A stretch of 64,000 nt of DNA from Tachypleus tridentatus (taxonomy: Eukaryota > Arthropoda > Merostomata > Xiphosura > Limulidae), in contig NW_027467782.1 of the NCBI RefSeq assembly GCF_004210375.1, positions 20,067,276 through 20,131,275 on the forward strand, read 5' to 3'. Made by a program: the position numbers and the translations under genes. Shown here in pieces: positions 12,634 through 23,755 of this stretch. The notes below the pieces were generated by a model that saw nothing but the letters and a program-made list of their open reading frames with translations, was not told the DNA's origin and searched no databases. The first letter of the stretch is position 1. Every line of letters begins with the position of its first letter.

Positions 12634-12915
12634 TCGTTTTTTTGTTCGTTTTGAATTTCGCGCAAAGCTACTCGGGGGCTATCTGCGCTCGCCGTCCCTA
12701 ATTTTGCAGTGTAAGACTAGAGGAAAGGCAGCTAGTCATCACCACCCACCGCCAACTCTTGGGCTAGTCTTTTACCAACGAATAGTGGGATTGACCGTTA
12801 CATTATAACGCCCCCACGGCTGAAACGGCGAGCATGTTTGGTGCGACTGGGATTCAAATCCGCGACCCTCGGATTACGGGTCGAACGCCTTAACACACTT
12901 GGCCATGCCGGGCTA
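12634..12915 (-). mobile_element. SINE-A, near full length
   Basis: Complete reverse SINE-A: tail, body and tRNA-like head with B-box-like 'gggattcaaatccc' and A-box-like region ending 'ggccatgccgggc'. Confidence 0.85.
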
Positions 12916-13194
12916 ACATTGCTTACTCTGTTTAAATGTTTTAGAAAAAAAAATCCTTTCTTTGTCGGGAGAGAAATGAAAAAGATATTATAATCACATA
13001 ACCTCGGAAGGTTTTTTCGTGATGCATATGAATATTTGTGAAAAATTAAAATAACTTGAACATATTTATTTGTTTAATTACCTGAATCTGACTGATACTT
13101 ATTGATTTGAGTGTTTGTTGTTAAGCGAAAAGTTACACAATGGGATCTCTGTACGATGCCTATCACGTGTATCGAAAGTTGATTTTGAGCGTTA

Positions 13195-13710
13195 TTAATA
13201 CACATTTAGCACAAAATGTTTTTTATTCCGTATGTTAATTATCAATAACTTCCGATCAGAAGTTTGCGTCCTCTGGTGGGACAGAAGTAAATCTACGGAA
13301 TTAAAAGGGAAGTTCGATCGTATGGGAGCCCAATGTGGCTTTGATGGGAGAAACACACCTACAGACGTTTGTGTGGCGCCATCTGTTTTAATTTCTTTGT
13401 ACGTTTTAGATAGAATATGCATAATATACTGATGCATGCACTGATTTATGGAGTGAGAGATAATGCTGTTCTTTCCTTATATTTACCCTGCCGAGACGGT
13501 CGGTACTCGATCAACAAACGAAACGGTGAGAAATGGAACTCGTCAAAAGATAAAGAAACCAACTGTAAATGTTTGCTGACATTTATCTACTGCTTCCATA
13601 CAAAAAAACACACCAAAAACGCAGCATCCAGTTTTCTTGCTTTTAATAAAGCTCTTTCATGGATTGCATTCAGAAATGCTAAATTTCACGTCTCTTATAC
13701 ATCTAATTAA
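13195..13710. other. Open, higher-GC segment of unknown nature
   Basis: Both strands stay open for 60-97 codons across 13195-13710 (minus 13195-13437; plus 13232-13432 and 13417-13710) and GC content is above the flanks. I recognise no domain and see no good paired splice sites. It may be an exon or a decayed element; overlapping frames argue for caution. Confidence 0.15.
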
Positions 13711-14154
13711 CTGCACGAGAAAAATCAGTTACTTTGTCCATGGTATATACATTATTAGACTGAAAGCACGGTGTGGCTGAATAGGTTTTGGTTTCTATTT
13801 TTGGTCTGTTTTTCAAGAAAAACGATCACCGAACTTTCAGTTCCAGTGAGAGGCCTTGTTTTCAAATTATTCCGTTTGGTGTGTCCTCATCTAGAAATGG
13901 GTGATAGAAACTGTGTCAACATCAACACAGAGAATAGGTTGAAGACTCAGTGTCTGCCTTGAGTCTTAAAGTTAACGGTGTAAGTCAGTGTTCTACGTAG
14001 GATAAACAATACAAATCTGTTTTAATTATTTACACCACTGTTAATTACTTACTATCCATACAGTTTATTTATATATTTAAAATCCTTGATACATCTGCAG
14101 CTTTTCTACACGATAAATTAAGCCTGTGTTTTTGGTCGTACAAACGAATAATGT

Positions 14155-14235
14155 CCCCCGCTAGTACAGCGGTAAGTCTAAAGATTTACAACGCTAAAAT
14201 CAGGGGTTCGATTCCTCTTGGTGGACTCAGCAGAT
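14155..14235 (+). mobile_element. SINE-B copy
   Basis: Short tRNA-derived SINE: 'agtacagcggtaag' A-box-like, B-box 'ggttcgattcc', then 'tggactcagcagat' tail start; 3' end truncated. Confidence 0.7.
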
Positions 14236-14405
14236 GTCGAAGAAAGAAAATTGAAAAAAATAAACACCACTTGGTGTTGGTCAATCTATTTGGAGCAGAA
14301 TAAACACTTTATATGAAGAAGCACTGAGCACCATTCCTTAACCACTATTATTTCATAGAAAGCTTGTATGCCTAAAAAACACGATATATTTTTATTATTT
14401 CATGT

Positions 14406-15535
14406 TTATATATCTGTGTTGTAGTAAACAGTAACATTATGAGTGAAATGAAAGACATTATTTAAACCTAATTTGCTTTCTCGAAAGTTTTGACTGCCAA
14501 GGTCGGATCCTCGACGTGGTGCTACTTTTGACAGCGCTAATAGAACAAACGAAACAATTCCACGCATGAAGCTTGGAATGAAAGATAAATATATATAAGG
14601 ATTAATACAGCTGTTACCGGCTGAGATGATGCCACTGTTTTCTTGTCGAAGACTTTTGGATTTCCAAAGGCCATTACCATCTCCTGGATGGTGCATAGCA
14701 AATTGGTAATCATAATGGCAACAAATGTGGCCGTAGCCATCATAAGTGTCTTCACCTTTGCACGAGGAAGGGCCGACGCTGTCTGTTGGCAATTTCTCAT
14801 TACTGATGGTTGTCGCCTTATGTCTAGTAAAATTCGTGAGTACAAGGCCACCAAAAGACTACATGGGATGGTGAATACAGTTAGAAACACAACATCCAGG
14901 TACAGCTGGCGATGTGACCTTGGATACTTCTGGGTGTAAAAGATAGAGCCACATAAATACTGATTTATACTTGAAGTACTGAATGAAATAAAGTGACCAC
15001 CCACGCTCCCAAGGAAAGTTTCCACGAAGAAATGTGCGGGTTTAAGGCGTGGTCAAGCGTGTTTAGGCGTGCGACTCGTAATCTGAGGTTTGCGGGTTCG
15101 CATCCCCGCCGCGCCAAACATGCTCACCCTTTCAGCCGTGGGGACTTATAATGTGACGGTAAATCCCACTATTATTTGGTAAAGAGAAGCCCAAGAGTTG
15201 GCGGTGGGTGGTGATGACTAGTTGTTTTCCCTCTAGTCTTACACTACTAAATTAGAGACGGCTAGCGCAGATAGCCCTTGAGTAGCTTTGTGCGAAATTC
15301 ACAAATCAAACGATCCAGGGTTATACCAACCAACATGTAAGTAAACGAAACTAAAGTACTCTGAATGAACAGCAAAAGAATCTCCGTTCTACCCGTAACT
15401 TTCCATATTATCTGTGACGTCACTGTCACCATGGTAACTAGCAGGTCAGCTACAGAAACGTTGAGAAACAGGGTTCTAGGTTTTGAGCGACGAAGCCGGT
15501 GAGAGATACGAAGTTTCCAACAAACCAAAACGTTT
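14406..15535 (-). pseudogene. Class A neuropeptide-type GPCR exon, disrupted
   Basis: Minus-strand remains of a seven-helix rhodopsin-class receptor. An acceptor (TTTTTCCAG, ending 15536) opens an exon that begins in TM1 after a split Gly codon: NVLVCWKLR, then intracellular loop 1, TM2 (SVADLLVTMVTVTSQIIW), TM3 and a DR motif near 15310. There a SINE-A (about 15040-15310) interrupts the frame. Reading resumes with ECL2, TM5 (QLYLDVVFLTVFTIPCSLL) and TM6 (KVKTLMMATATFVAIMITN) to about 14640, where a 1-nt frameshift moves to the frame carrying TM7 (SAGNSCINPYIY, an NPxxY motif) and a C tail ending at a stop at 14406. About 25 residues including the start of TM4 are missing, and the usual TM3 Cys and the TM6 W-P are not seen. 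The pattern recalls vasopressin/GnRH/AKH/CCAP-type receptors, but subfamily is uncertain. The TM1 exon was not found upstream. Confidence 0.75.
15040..15310 (+). mobile_element. SINE-A inside the GPCR exon
   Basis: Full-length forward SINE-A with head 'gcgtggtcaagcg...ggttcgcatccc' and tail 'tgcgaaattcacaaatcaaacg'. It sits in the GPCR directly after the DR codons of TM3, antisense to the receptor. Target-site duplication is not obvious, and receptor sequence is missing on the TM4 side. Confidence 0.85.
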
Positions 15536-16289
15536 CTGGAAAAATAAAATGATTATCGTTACTGTAACGCAACAATAACAACACGAATCGTTCGATAATA
15601 ATCAAATCCAAGAAACGTCCTTAATATTATCAATGTATGTTAAGTTAGAATCGGTCAGTTTAAGATGAGAAAGATTCGCCATGATGTACAACACACTGAC
15701 AGCTTCGCACTTACCGGTAAAACTACGTCACTAACAACATTTTTCGTTGCTTAACGAAACGTTCTTATGGCAACCTCACCGTCTTTTTCAGGTTTGTCTT
15801 GGCGCCCCACGCACTTTAGGTTAAGAAAATAAATATAATTTAACGATAAATAAATTTTCAACTCAAGAATGGAATTTTGGGATTGATACAGTGACGACGA
15901 AACCATAAAGTCTCTTACTATGTTACAGTTCAAATAAAGTTTTAAGACATTTTCACCCGTTAACGTTGGGTTGATAAAAATAATAAAACTGTATCATTTT
16001 AGTTCTAGTGTTGTTGTGGTAGTGCATTTATCTGAACAACTGGATTTAAAAATTCACCTAATATATAATATTCTGAAAAAAATAAACCATAGAGAGAATA
16101 TATTATTGTATATATTAAGAAATATAAATAAAGTTTTAAATAATGGAAAATATTTAAAATAAAAGTAAGAAACTAAAGATTATTAAACAAACAACAAACC
16201 CGATTTCTATATAGACAAACTTTTGAATAAATTACCTATATATTATGCTTCTTGGAGAATAGTTAAAATTGTTTAAGTCTCGTAAAAAT

Positions 16290-16423
16290 ATCTCCACTAA
16301 CGCAGCGTTATGCCAAAAGACTTATAACGCTAGAATCCTGGTTTCGATACTCGTGGTGGGCAGAGCACTAATAGCCCATTGTGTAGCTTTCTGTGTATTT
16401 ACAAACAAACAAACAAACAAACA
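16290..16423 (+). mobile_element. SINE-C copy
   Basis: tRNA-derived SINE with 'gcagcgttatg' A-box region, B-box-like 'ggtttcgatactcg', 'tgggcagagcac...atagcccattgtgtagctt' core, ending in (aaac)n. Confidence 0.75.
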
Positions 16424-16435
16424 TGTCTTATAAAA

Positions 16436-16600
16436 GATGTCGAAAATATAATTTGCCTCCTTTAGCCAATCAAAATATCTGTCGTAATATCAAGAAATAT
16501 AATTTGCTTCCTTTAGCCAATAAAAATATTTGTCGTAATATTAAGAAATATAATGCGTCTCTTTTGCCAATCAAAATATGTGTTGTAATAAACTATTTAA
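16436..16600 (+). repeat. Tandem repeat, ~57-bp unit x3
   Basis: Three diverged units each containing 'gccaatcaaaatat' and 'aagaaatataat', directly after the SINE-C tail. Confidence 0.7.
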
Positions 16601-17118
16601 TTCTATGTTGTACTTCATCTCACAAGTCACAATGGTAGTAACTTAAACAATTATTCAGCGCTGTTGTAATTTTTATAAGCTAATTTCATCAAGTATTCAT
16701 ATCAATCAATTAATTACATGTTTATATATTTAGCACTATGTAAATTAAATAAACATACATATCACATTACAAAGTGTACTGATTTATTGTACCAATTGAG
16801 CTTTTCACCTAGATGAGTTTTGGCAACAATTTGAACCGATCACGAACTAAATTAACATATAACATTGATAAATACATGCTTTACAGAATTATACAATAGT
16901 AACAACTCCGATTTCACAATATTTTACTTTTACAAACTTAAGCTGTAATGCTTTTGAAAAGTTCCAGACTTTTTAAAACATGAATTAAAGAGGCTGTTAC
17001 ATTGAATATTATAAATATATTTTGTTACAACTTGTTCAACACACGTGTCTAAACGTCACTAAAACACGGAACAGAAATACGTTTTGGTTTTATATATGGT
17101 AATATTAATACAGAAGCA

Positions 17119-17144
17119 TACACACACACACACATATATATGTA
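17119..17144. repeat. CA/TA microsatellite
   Basis: (CA)n followed by (TA)n. Confidence 0.7.
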
Positions 17145-17700
17145 TTTACATTTATACAGCTTGATGTCTAAAATATGTCGAAAACAAGTCACAGATACGA
17201 TTAGACAATATGTCAATTACAATACATAACCAATAAACAGTTTGAAGCTAATGATAGTAAAGCGGTCAATACAATAATAGAAATTACACTGTGAAGAGCT
17301 TACGGAGACTTTAGACATATCAGTGACAAAATCCTGGAAACCATTATGGAAGATACAGCAAATAGAAACTACGTTTGAAATCCCCGATTTTCTGTCATTT
17401 CTGATAACAAAAAGTATACGGTTTAGCGAGTCAGGATTATATTGGTAGCTGAAAGCTTTTAATGGGCGTAAAATAATCAGACTAGCTTGTCGAAGTAACG
17501 TTATGAAATCGAACAAAGTAGGTTGTTACTGAAAAGTAAAGTGTATATCGATTAGCCAAAATACGTTATTCGACATATAATGAAAACAGTACATTATTCA
17601 ATGTGTAAAACACATATAATTAAATGGTACGGGAAGAAGTGCCCTTAGCAGAATTCCAAGAATCAAGAAGTCTCCTAAACAGTATTCCAGAAATGTAAAA

Positions 17701-17812
17701 GTATCTTAAATAGTATTCCAAGAGTAAAGTATCTTAAATAGTATTCCAAGAGTAAAGTATCTTAAATAGTATTCCAAGAGTAAAGTATCTTAAATAGTAT
17801 TCCACGAAGTCT
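17701..17812 (+). repeat. Minisatellite, 28-bp unit x4
   Basis: Four nearly identical 28-bp units starting gtatcttaaatagtattcc, preceded by a degenerate relative near 17650-17690. Confidence 0.9.
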
Positions 17813-17872
17813 AAAGTTGATCACCTGGAACATTATGATGAAACATTACAAAAGGAAACAGTTCGTTATACC

Positions 17873-18155
17873 AGGTCCGGCATGGCCAAGCGTGTTAAGT
17901 CGTTCGACTCATAAACTGAGAATGGCGCGTTCGAATCCCAGTCGCACCAAACATGCTCGCCCTTTCAGCCGTGGGGGCGTTATAATGTGACGGTCAATCC
18001 CACTATTAGTTGGTAAAAGAGTAGCCCAAGAGTTGGCGGCGGTGGGTAGTGTTGACTACCTGCCTTCCCTCTGGTCTTACACTGCTAAATTAGGGACGGC
18101 TGGTGCAGATAGCCCTCGCGTAACTTTGTGCGAAATTCAAAACAAACAAACGAAT
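17873..18155 (+). mobile_element. SINE-A, full length
   Basis: Forward SINE-A: A-box-like 'tggccaagcgtgttaag', B-box 'gttcgaatccc', body with 'gccgtgggggcgttataatg', and tail 'aattcaaaacaaacaaacg'. Confidence 0.9.
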
Positions 18156-18534
18156 CATTATACTAATTTTTTAAAAAAATGGATATTGTTTGGTTAACAA
18201 TAAACTTTCGATTAGTTGATTAAACTATTGATTCAAATTTTTTTATTGGTCATAAAATGTCAAATAAATTCCCCATATTTACTGAACTGTTTATTAAACA
18301 TTAAACTTTTTATTAAAGGATATTGACATCATATCTTGTTTAAAGGTGAATTTTACAGAAAAAAGAAAACTTTGCTGTGAAAAGAACTACTCGTACTGAT
18401 TAATTTTGCAGGTTTACATTTTTTATAAAAATATGTGCTAATAAATGAAACGTAGAACTTGGTGCAGAATGTGCCCTTTCTGAGTGGCAATCCGAACGTT
18501 TTAGTTTTTACGTTTGCAGCTGGGAAAGGTACTG

Positions 18535-18554
18535 TGACGTAATAGTTGCCAAAC
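18535..18554 (+). promoter_or_regulatory. CRE-like 20-mer, copy 1
   Basis: TGACGTAATAGTTGCCAAAC, 37 bases upstream of the ATG at 18591. Its exact reverse complement occurs at 19313-19332. TGACGTAA is a CREB/ATF-type site; a promoter role is inferred from position. Confidence 0.4.
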
Positions 18555-18590
18555 AAACCGCCAACGCCAGCGCATTGAATGTAAATAAAC

Positions 18591-18832
18591 ATGGCCAATG
18601 CATGGAGAGAAACAGAGGCGGAGTCTGTTTTGACTTTGTGTTCTGAACAATGTCGAGTAGCGCTATATCAATTTCAACCTACTCTGAATGAATCTAGTAC
18701 AGTTACTTTTGACACAGATCTGACAAGTTCTAGTTATGAGGACAGTTCCACGAACGAAAGTGGCGGAACTGTGAGTGATACTGATAGCATCCAGGCCGGT
18801 TGCGAGTCGGTCATACAGCCAGTGGAAGAATG
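18591..18832 (+). CDS. First coding exon, unknown acidic Ser/Thr-rich protein
   Basis: ATG in a good context opens 80 codons plus two bases and ends at a consensus donor (AATG|GTAAGC, GT at 18833). The protein starts MANAWRETEAESVLTLC, continues through LYQFQPTLNESS, and then runs into an acidic Ser/Thr-rich stretch with EDSSTNESGG. A CRE-like box lies just upstream and local GC is higher than the flanks, as in a 5' exon. The N-terminal layout (short motif with YxFxP, acidic Ser-rich linker, EEW/C at the end) loosely recalls invertebrate proteins carrying a P2X7-type C-terminal domain, but the diagnostic Cys-rich part is not found. It joins in phase to the microexon at 27691 (TG|G = Trp). Function unknown. 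Confidence 0.45.
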
Positions 18833-19312
18833 GTAAGCCTTAGTCATGACAACAAATATGGTCTGTATTATTTTACGTGCAATTTTAAGCATCTCGAAAC
18901 CTGTCTGGTGTTTATAAATTATTGGTATCACAGACTGGGTTTTATTTGTTTATACTTTGCCGACTATGGTAACTAATACTCGGCCCTTCCACAATCATTG
19001 TACCGGGTATTTATGACTCGTAACAAAATGAATTTCAATTATACGTCATAATTCTGTTTATAAAATTAAACTTGATGTAGCAGGCTGATTAGTTAATTTA
19101 ATATTTACCATAAATGTATAATTTATACGACATATTCCTTTTCTACAACCATAAGCAACGCAGTAAACCATGTTATCATAAAACAAACATAAAGTAGCAA
19201 TATCAAGACAAAAAATTGTATAACAAGGTATGTAATCCGAAAAAAACACCGATAGATTTATATAAAACACCACCACTGAAAGGAACAAAATGGTCGGCGC
19301 GCAACGAAGCGT

Positions 19313-19332
19313 GTTTGGCAACTATTACGTCA
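19313..19332 (-). promoter_or_regulatory. CRE-like 20-mer, inverted copy
   Basis: Exact reverse complement of 18535-18554. A further cgtcac follows near 19345. It lies about 107 bases upstream of a short ATG exon candidate at 19439. Confidence 0.35.
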
Positions 19333-19438
19333 TAGTTGTAAAACGTCACGGAAACAGCCAAACGACCGAGAGAAACTTGTGTTCGAGGATCGCATATTTT
19401 GTTTCATTTATTACTCAAAAACTAAAGTGTTTATAAAT

Positions 19439-19486
19439 ATGGCAACCACACAGGAATTTTACCTAACAAAAGTACAGTTTCTAAGG
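19439..19486 (+). CDS. Possible short first exon (MATTQEFYLTKVQF)
   Basis: ATG opens 15 codons plus two bases (MATTQEFYLTKVQFL) and ends at a donor-like CTAAG|GTAATT. Upstream sequence is relatively GC-rich with CRE-like boxes. It may be an alternative first exon of the same locus as 18591, or chance. Confidence 0.2.
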
Positions 19487-19533
19487 TAATTATTAAATTT
19501 GTTGAAAATTCACCATAAATGTACAAGACTTAC

Positions 19534-19895
19534 GTAACTGTTACCTGCTAATAATAAAAATGATTCAAAACCAATAAGTTATTGTAAGCTGTTGCCTGCA
19601 AACAATAAAACTGATTCACAACAAATCAGTTATTGTGAGCTGCTGCCTTCTAACAATAAAACTGAATCACAACCAATCAGTTATTGTAAGCTGTTGCTGT
19701 TATTGTAAGCTACTGCCTACTAACAATAAAACTGATTCACACCAAATCATTTATTGTAAGCTGTTACTTGCAAAGAATAAAAATGATTCACAGCCAATCA
19801 GTTATTGTAAGCTGCTGCCCACTAACAATAAAACTGATTCACAACAAATCAATTATTGTAAGCTGCATCCTACTAACAATAAAATCATTTATAAC
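19534..19895 (+). repeat. Minisatellite, ~51-bp unit x7
   Basis: About seven units built around 'ttattgtaagctg' and 'caataaaactgattcac', many carrying CCAATCAG (CCAAT-box-like). One unit is truncated near 19700. Confidence 0.9.
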
Positions 19896-20389
19896 TATTG
19901 AACTTTGTCCTGTATCAGAAGAAATAAATATAATAGTCATTCAACAAAGTGTGGCAAAAAGTTACTGTTTTATAAATAGTATGTACCTCAAGTTGTACTA
20001 TGGGCATTTATTAAGAAGCAGAAAACAGACTTAAAAGACAAACAACAGGCCAGTATTCAATTAGAAGAGTCGCAAAGGAAGACCAAAGGATATCTTTGTA
20101 GAACAACATTATAAAAAGTAAAGATCTGGACAAAACAAAGGCCTAACATAGCGGAGAGCCTTCACAGCTGTCCGTGGATTATTTGAAACAAAATAAGAGA
20201 GGATTTATTAACCAAGCCTTTAAATAACAAAATACAAACAGAAGAACCAGCAGTTATGTTGTAGGAGTCCGCAGTAAAATGTTTATTACATTTGCTGAGA
20301 TATAGGAACGAATTTTTCAGTTTGCTTCTTCATATGTTAGAGTGAACAGATGACAAAATTGGAAAAAGTCACATTTCTGAGGCCATAGT

Positions 20390-20800
20390 GGGAATTTACT
20401 ATATGAGCCTTTTACATATTTGGTATAGAGGCTCATTACGTCCATGAGGAGATAGACATAAACATTCAATTTTGGGTTTTTATGAGCGTTTCTCACCCAT
20501 TTTCTCTTACCACTATCTCACCTCACGTGGACGCATCTTTATGAAATTTGGTATGGAAGTTCACTGGATTTATGGGAAAATACACATAAATTTTTATTTT
20601 TTACGTTTTCCAGTTTTTATTGGGCGGTTTTACGTTTTTTTTTTACCAATACTCTCCTCCTCTAGTGGATCTTCACCAAATGTGACATGAATGTTTGTTG
20701 TGTCCACGGTGAAATGCGTGCAAACTTATGGTTTCACATGTTATGTTTTGCAGTTTTTTAGGCGTTTCTAAGTTTTGTTTACAATTACATATAAGGGAAG
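20390..20800 (+). repeat. Diverged repeat with degenerate internal units
   Basis: Segments such as 'tttatgaaatttggtatggaagttca' (20538) and 'ttcaccaaatgtgacatgaatgtt' (20668) are related and separated by about 130 bases, suggesting an old tandem or dispersed repeat. The plus frame 20472-20690 inside it looks incidental. Confidence 0.35.
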
Positions 20801-21035
20801 CAACTTTCGATCTCCTAAGTAACTTTCAATTAGATAATGAACTTATGTAACTTCTGTCCAGAAAACGAGTACTCCAATTGGTTCCATAAATGTGTTTCGT
20901 TTCAACTGTATAACACAAGTGTAAGCTTTGAGATTTACCGTTGATTGTATTTGTTAAATAATGCCCTTTGATCTAATTTTCAAAATTCCGGTAAAAAATG
21001 CCCCAATGCTTAATCATTTTTAAAATGTATAAAAT

Positions 21036-21165
21036 GCTTACCCTCCATTAGTACAGCGGCAAGTCTACGGATTTACAATGCTAAAATTAGGGGTTCGATT
21101 CCCCTCAATAAACACAGTAGATAGCCCGATGTGGCTTTGCTATAAGAAAAACACACACACATAAA
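21036..21165 (+). mobile_element. SINE-B copy
   Basis: Clear SINE-B: 'attagtacagcggcaag', B box 'ggttcgattcc', core 'agatagcccgatgtggctttgc', tail (ca)n. Confidence 0.85.
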
Positions 21166-21746
21166 ATACTTTGTCAAAAATTTAAATGAAATATAGAGTC
21201 TTAGCCGCTAAGTAAAGGTTGGTATTGAAGATATGATCACTGGGAGGGACTTCCCCATAAAGCGGGCAAAAAGATCTGAAGAAGATCAGTGAGCGACACA
21301 CTTAACTTTTAACCTAACATAAAGAAGTTTTACTCAGATTGTTCGTTGTCATAGTGATGCAACTAAACTATTCTTCATGTTAAAATAACAGTCAAGAACG
21401 TGTCCACGTTCTTGCAACAAAACAGCCCATGTTTTCATATATATCACATTTAAACAACAAGAAAACGTGATAAATGGAAAACAAATTACCGAGGAAAAAG
21501 TCTCGGTTGTTCTGTGGCTTCCTACAAATATAACATTGTACAAGAGCTATTAAATACAGGGGGTTTCTTTTATTTAACATAAATCTTACACTAAGTGTTT
21601 TAAACAATATTCCGATTATATATGTATATATCATACACTGTTTTAAAATACAATATAATATTTTTACCAGCCCGTATAGAAGACACCAATAAAAAATCGC
21701 GGAGAAAAAATCTGTATATACGATACAGGAATGCCCTTCTTTCTCA

Positions 21747-22015
21747 TCGATTGTTTGTTTTCAAATTTCGTGCAAAGCTACACGAGGGCTATCTGCGTCA
21801 GCTGTCCCTAATGTAGCAGTGTAAGATTTAGAGGGAAAGAAGCTAGTTACCACCACCCACTCTTGCGTTACTTTTTTATCCACAAATCGTCGAATTGACC
21901 GTAATATTATAACACTCCCACGACTGAAAGGGCGAGCATGTTCGGTGTGACGAGGATTGGAACTCGCTACCCTCAGATTACGAGTCGAGTGTCTTTACCA
22001 CCTGGACATGCCGGT
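21747..22015 (-). mobile_element. SINE-A, near full length
   Basis: Reverse SINE-A from tail (tgtttgttttcaaatttcg) to head (ggacatgccgg), with a small body deletion. Confidence 0.85.
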
Positions 22016-22301
22016 ACTGGTTTTCTCATCGAATGAGTGTATACTGTTTGAATTAGATATAGTAATTTTATTATCGAGATCTGATTTGTCTAGAACGACA
22101 ACAGAAGAAAACTAACAAACATCTAAATCTATTTTTTTATCCCTATATTGATAGTGTTGTTCAACGTGTAACCTTATTAAACACAAAACACTATAACACA
22201 GACTACTAGTCAAAACCGGGAAGCAGTACAGATTTGTAAATAAAAATAATTTACGATTTTGACTGATTTAACAAAATATACCCAGAGTTGTGATACTTTT
22301 G

Positions 22302-22540
22302 TACCGGCCTGGCATGGCCAGGTCGGTTAAAGCGTTCTACTCCTCATCTTAGGGTCGAGGGTTCGAATCCCCCCTCACACCAAACATGCTCGCCCTTTCA
22401 GTCGTGGCAGTGTTATAATCTGACGGTTAATACCACTATTTGTATTGGTAAAAGAGTAGCTCAAGAGTTGGCAATGGGTGATAATGATTAGTCGCTTTCT
22501 CTCTAGTCTTTCACTGCTAAATTAGGGACTAGTAACGCGT
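22302..22540 (+). mobile_element. SINE-A, 3'-truncated
   Basis: Forward SINE-A with good A and B boxes ('ggttcgaatcccc'); ends in the body at 'aattagggactagt', lacking the tail. Confidence 0.85.
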
Positions 22541-22604
22541 GAAGTTAAAATCAAACTTATGTTCTACAACTTAATGACACTCGATTAGGTTTGAAGGCTG
22601 TTAA

Positions 22605-22660
22605 TGCTTGAAAACTGTATTTCAATACCTGTGATGGGCACGGCCCAGATATCCCGTTAT
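22605..22660 (+). mobile_element. SINE-C fragment
   Basis: Partial SINE-C ('atttcaatacctgtgatggg') directly before a fuller copy. Confidence 0.4.
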
Positions 22661-22668
22661 TTACACTG

Positions 22669-22788
22669 CTTCCCCAACGGCACAGCGGTATGTCTGCGTA
22701 CTCCCACCGCTAAAAACTGGGTTTCAATACCCGTGGTGAATAAGCACAGATAGCCCATTGTGTAGCTTTGTGTTTAATCACTAACACG
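22669..22788 (+). mobile_element. SINE-C copy
   Basis: 'ggcacagcggtatgtctgcg', B-box-like 'ggtttcaatacccg', core 'cagatagcccattgtgtagc'. Confidence 0.8.
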
Positions 22789-23282
22789 CAAAACACTTAG
22801 AATGAAATTATTTACTTAGTTTGTAAAACACTATAGCTAAGTTTCTTATTATTCAAACTAGTAAAAGAAGCGAATTACTTTAAGATGAACCAACAAAACA
22901 AAGCGTATAACATTTATCAATACAAATTCATACTACAGGGTGAATTTAAAGAAACCCATTATTGGAAATGATTATATCTTAAATAAGTAATACTTGTTCT
23001 AGGGGAATTATGCTTCACCAGATAAGAATATTGATATTTATTTGTACAGGTACAAGATGACTCAAAACTGTCTTAGTAAGTGTTTAATATAACTTCTGTT
23101 ATTCTTTATCAGAATATGAAACCTAACCCTAAATTAAGACACTGCAAGTATTATCTATCCTGGACAATTTTCATTGATATCCTGAATAACGTTGATTCAT
23201 CCTTAAAATTCCCTGGCCAGTATTCGTTGATCCTCACAATACCCCATAATAAAAATAATGCCAGTCTGTTAGAGAAGCTCCC

Positions 23283-23405
23283 TCCCCTCTCAGTGGCATA
23301 GCGGTATGTCTTCGGACTCACATGGCGAGAATCCGTGTTTTGATATCCTTGTTGGGCAGAGCACAGATAGTCCATTTGTTTAGCTGTGGACGTAATTACA
23401 AACTG
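23283..23405 (+). mobile_element. SINE-C copy
   Basis: 'cagtggcatagcggtatgtc' head, 'tgggcagagcacagatag' core, ending in 'aattacaaac'. Confidence 0.75.
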
Positions 23406-23477
23406 TTGGAAAAGCGATATAAGTATACAATGTAATGTGGTTTTGAAGGACGCTGTGATATGTACGAGCTTTCGTGA

Positions 23478-23755
23478 TATGCCCCGCATGGTCAGATGGT
23501 TAGGGCGTTCGACTCGTAATCTGAGAGTCACGAGTTCGAATCACCGTCACACCAACATACTTGCTCTTTCAGCAGCAGAGGCGTTATAATATTACGGTCA
23601 ATCCCACTTTTCGTTGGTAAAAGAGTAGCCCAAGAGTCGACGGTGGGTGGTGATGGCTAGCTGCCTTCCCTCTAGTTTTATACTGCTAAATTAGGGACGG
23701 TTAATGCAGTTAGCACTCATGTAGCTTTGCGCGAAATTAAAAGAAACAAACCAAC
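23478..23755 (+). mobile_element. SINE-A, full length
   Basis: Forward copy with A box 'tggtcagatggttaggg', B box 'gttcgaatcaccg', body and tail 'aaattaaaagaaacaaacc'. Confidence 0.88.

Noticed and set aside
14643-14939. Plus-strand 98-residue frame
   Set aside because: Antisense shadow of GPCR TM5-TM6.
15700-15716. Minus-strand donor CCG|GTAAGT as the end of the GPCR TM1 exon
   Set aside because: The required phase has an in-frame TAG just upstream and no TM1-like sequence.
17217-17516. Minus-strand 99-residue frame with gustatory-receptor-like C-terminal look
   Set aside because: Hydrophobic pattern only; no conserved TYLVIL-type motif or splice context.
17873-17950. tRNA gene candidates in SINE heads (here and at all SINE-A/B/C copies)
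   Set aside because: Imperfect anticodon stems and constant downstream SINE bodies show they are tRNA-derived retroposons, not tRNA genes.
21349-21634. Overlapping minus-strand frames of 64 and 80 residues
   Set aside because: No domain, no splice support; composition like the AT-rich background.
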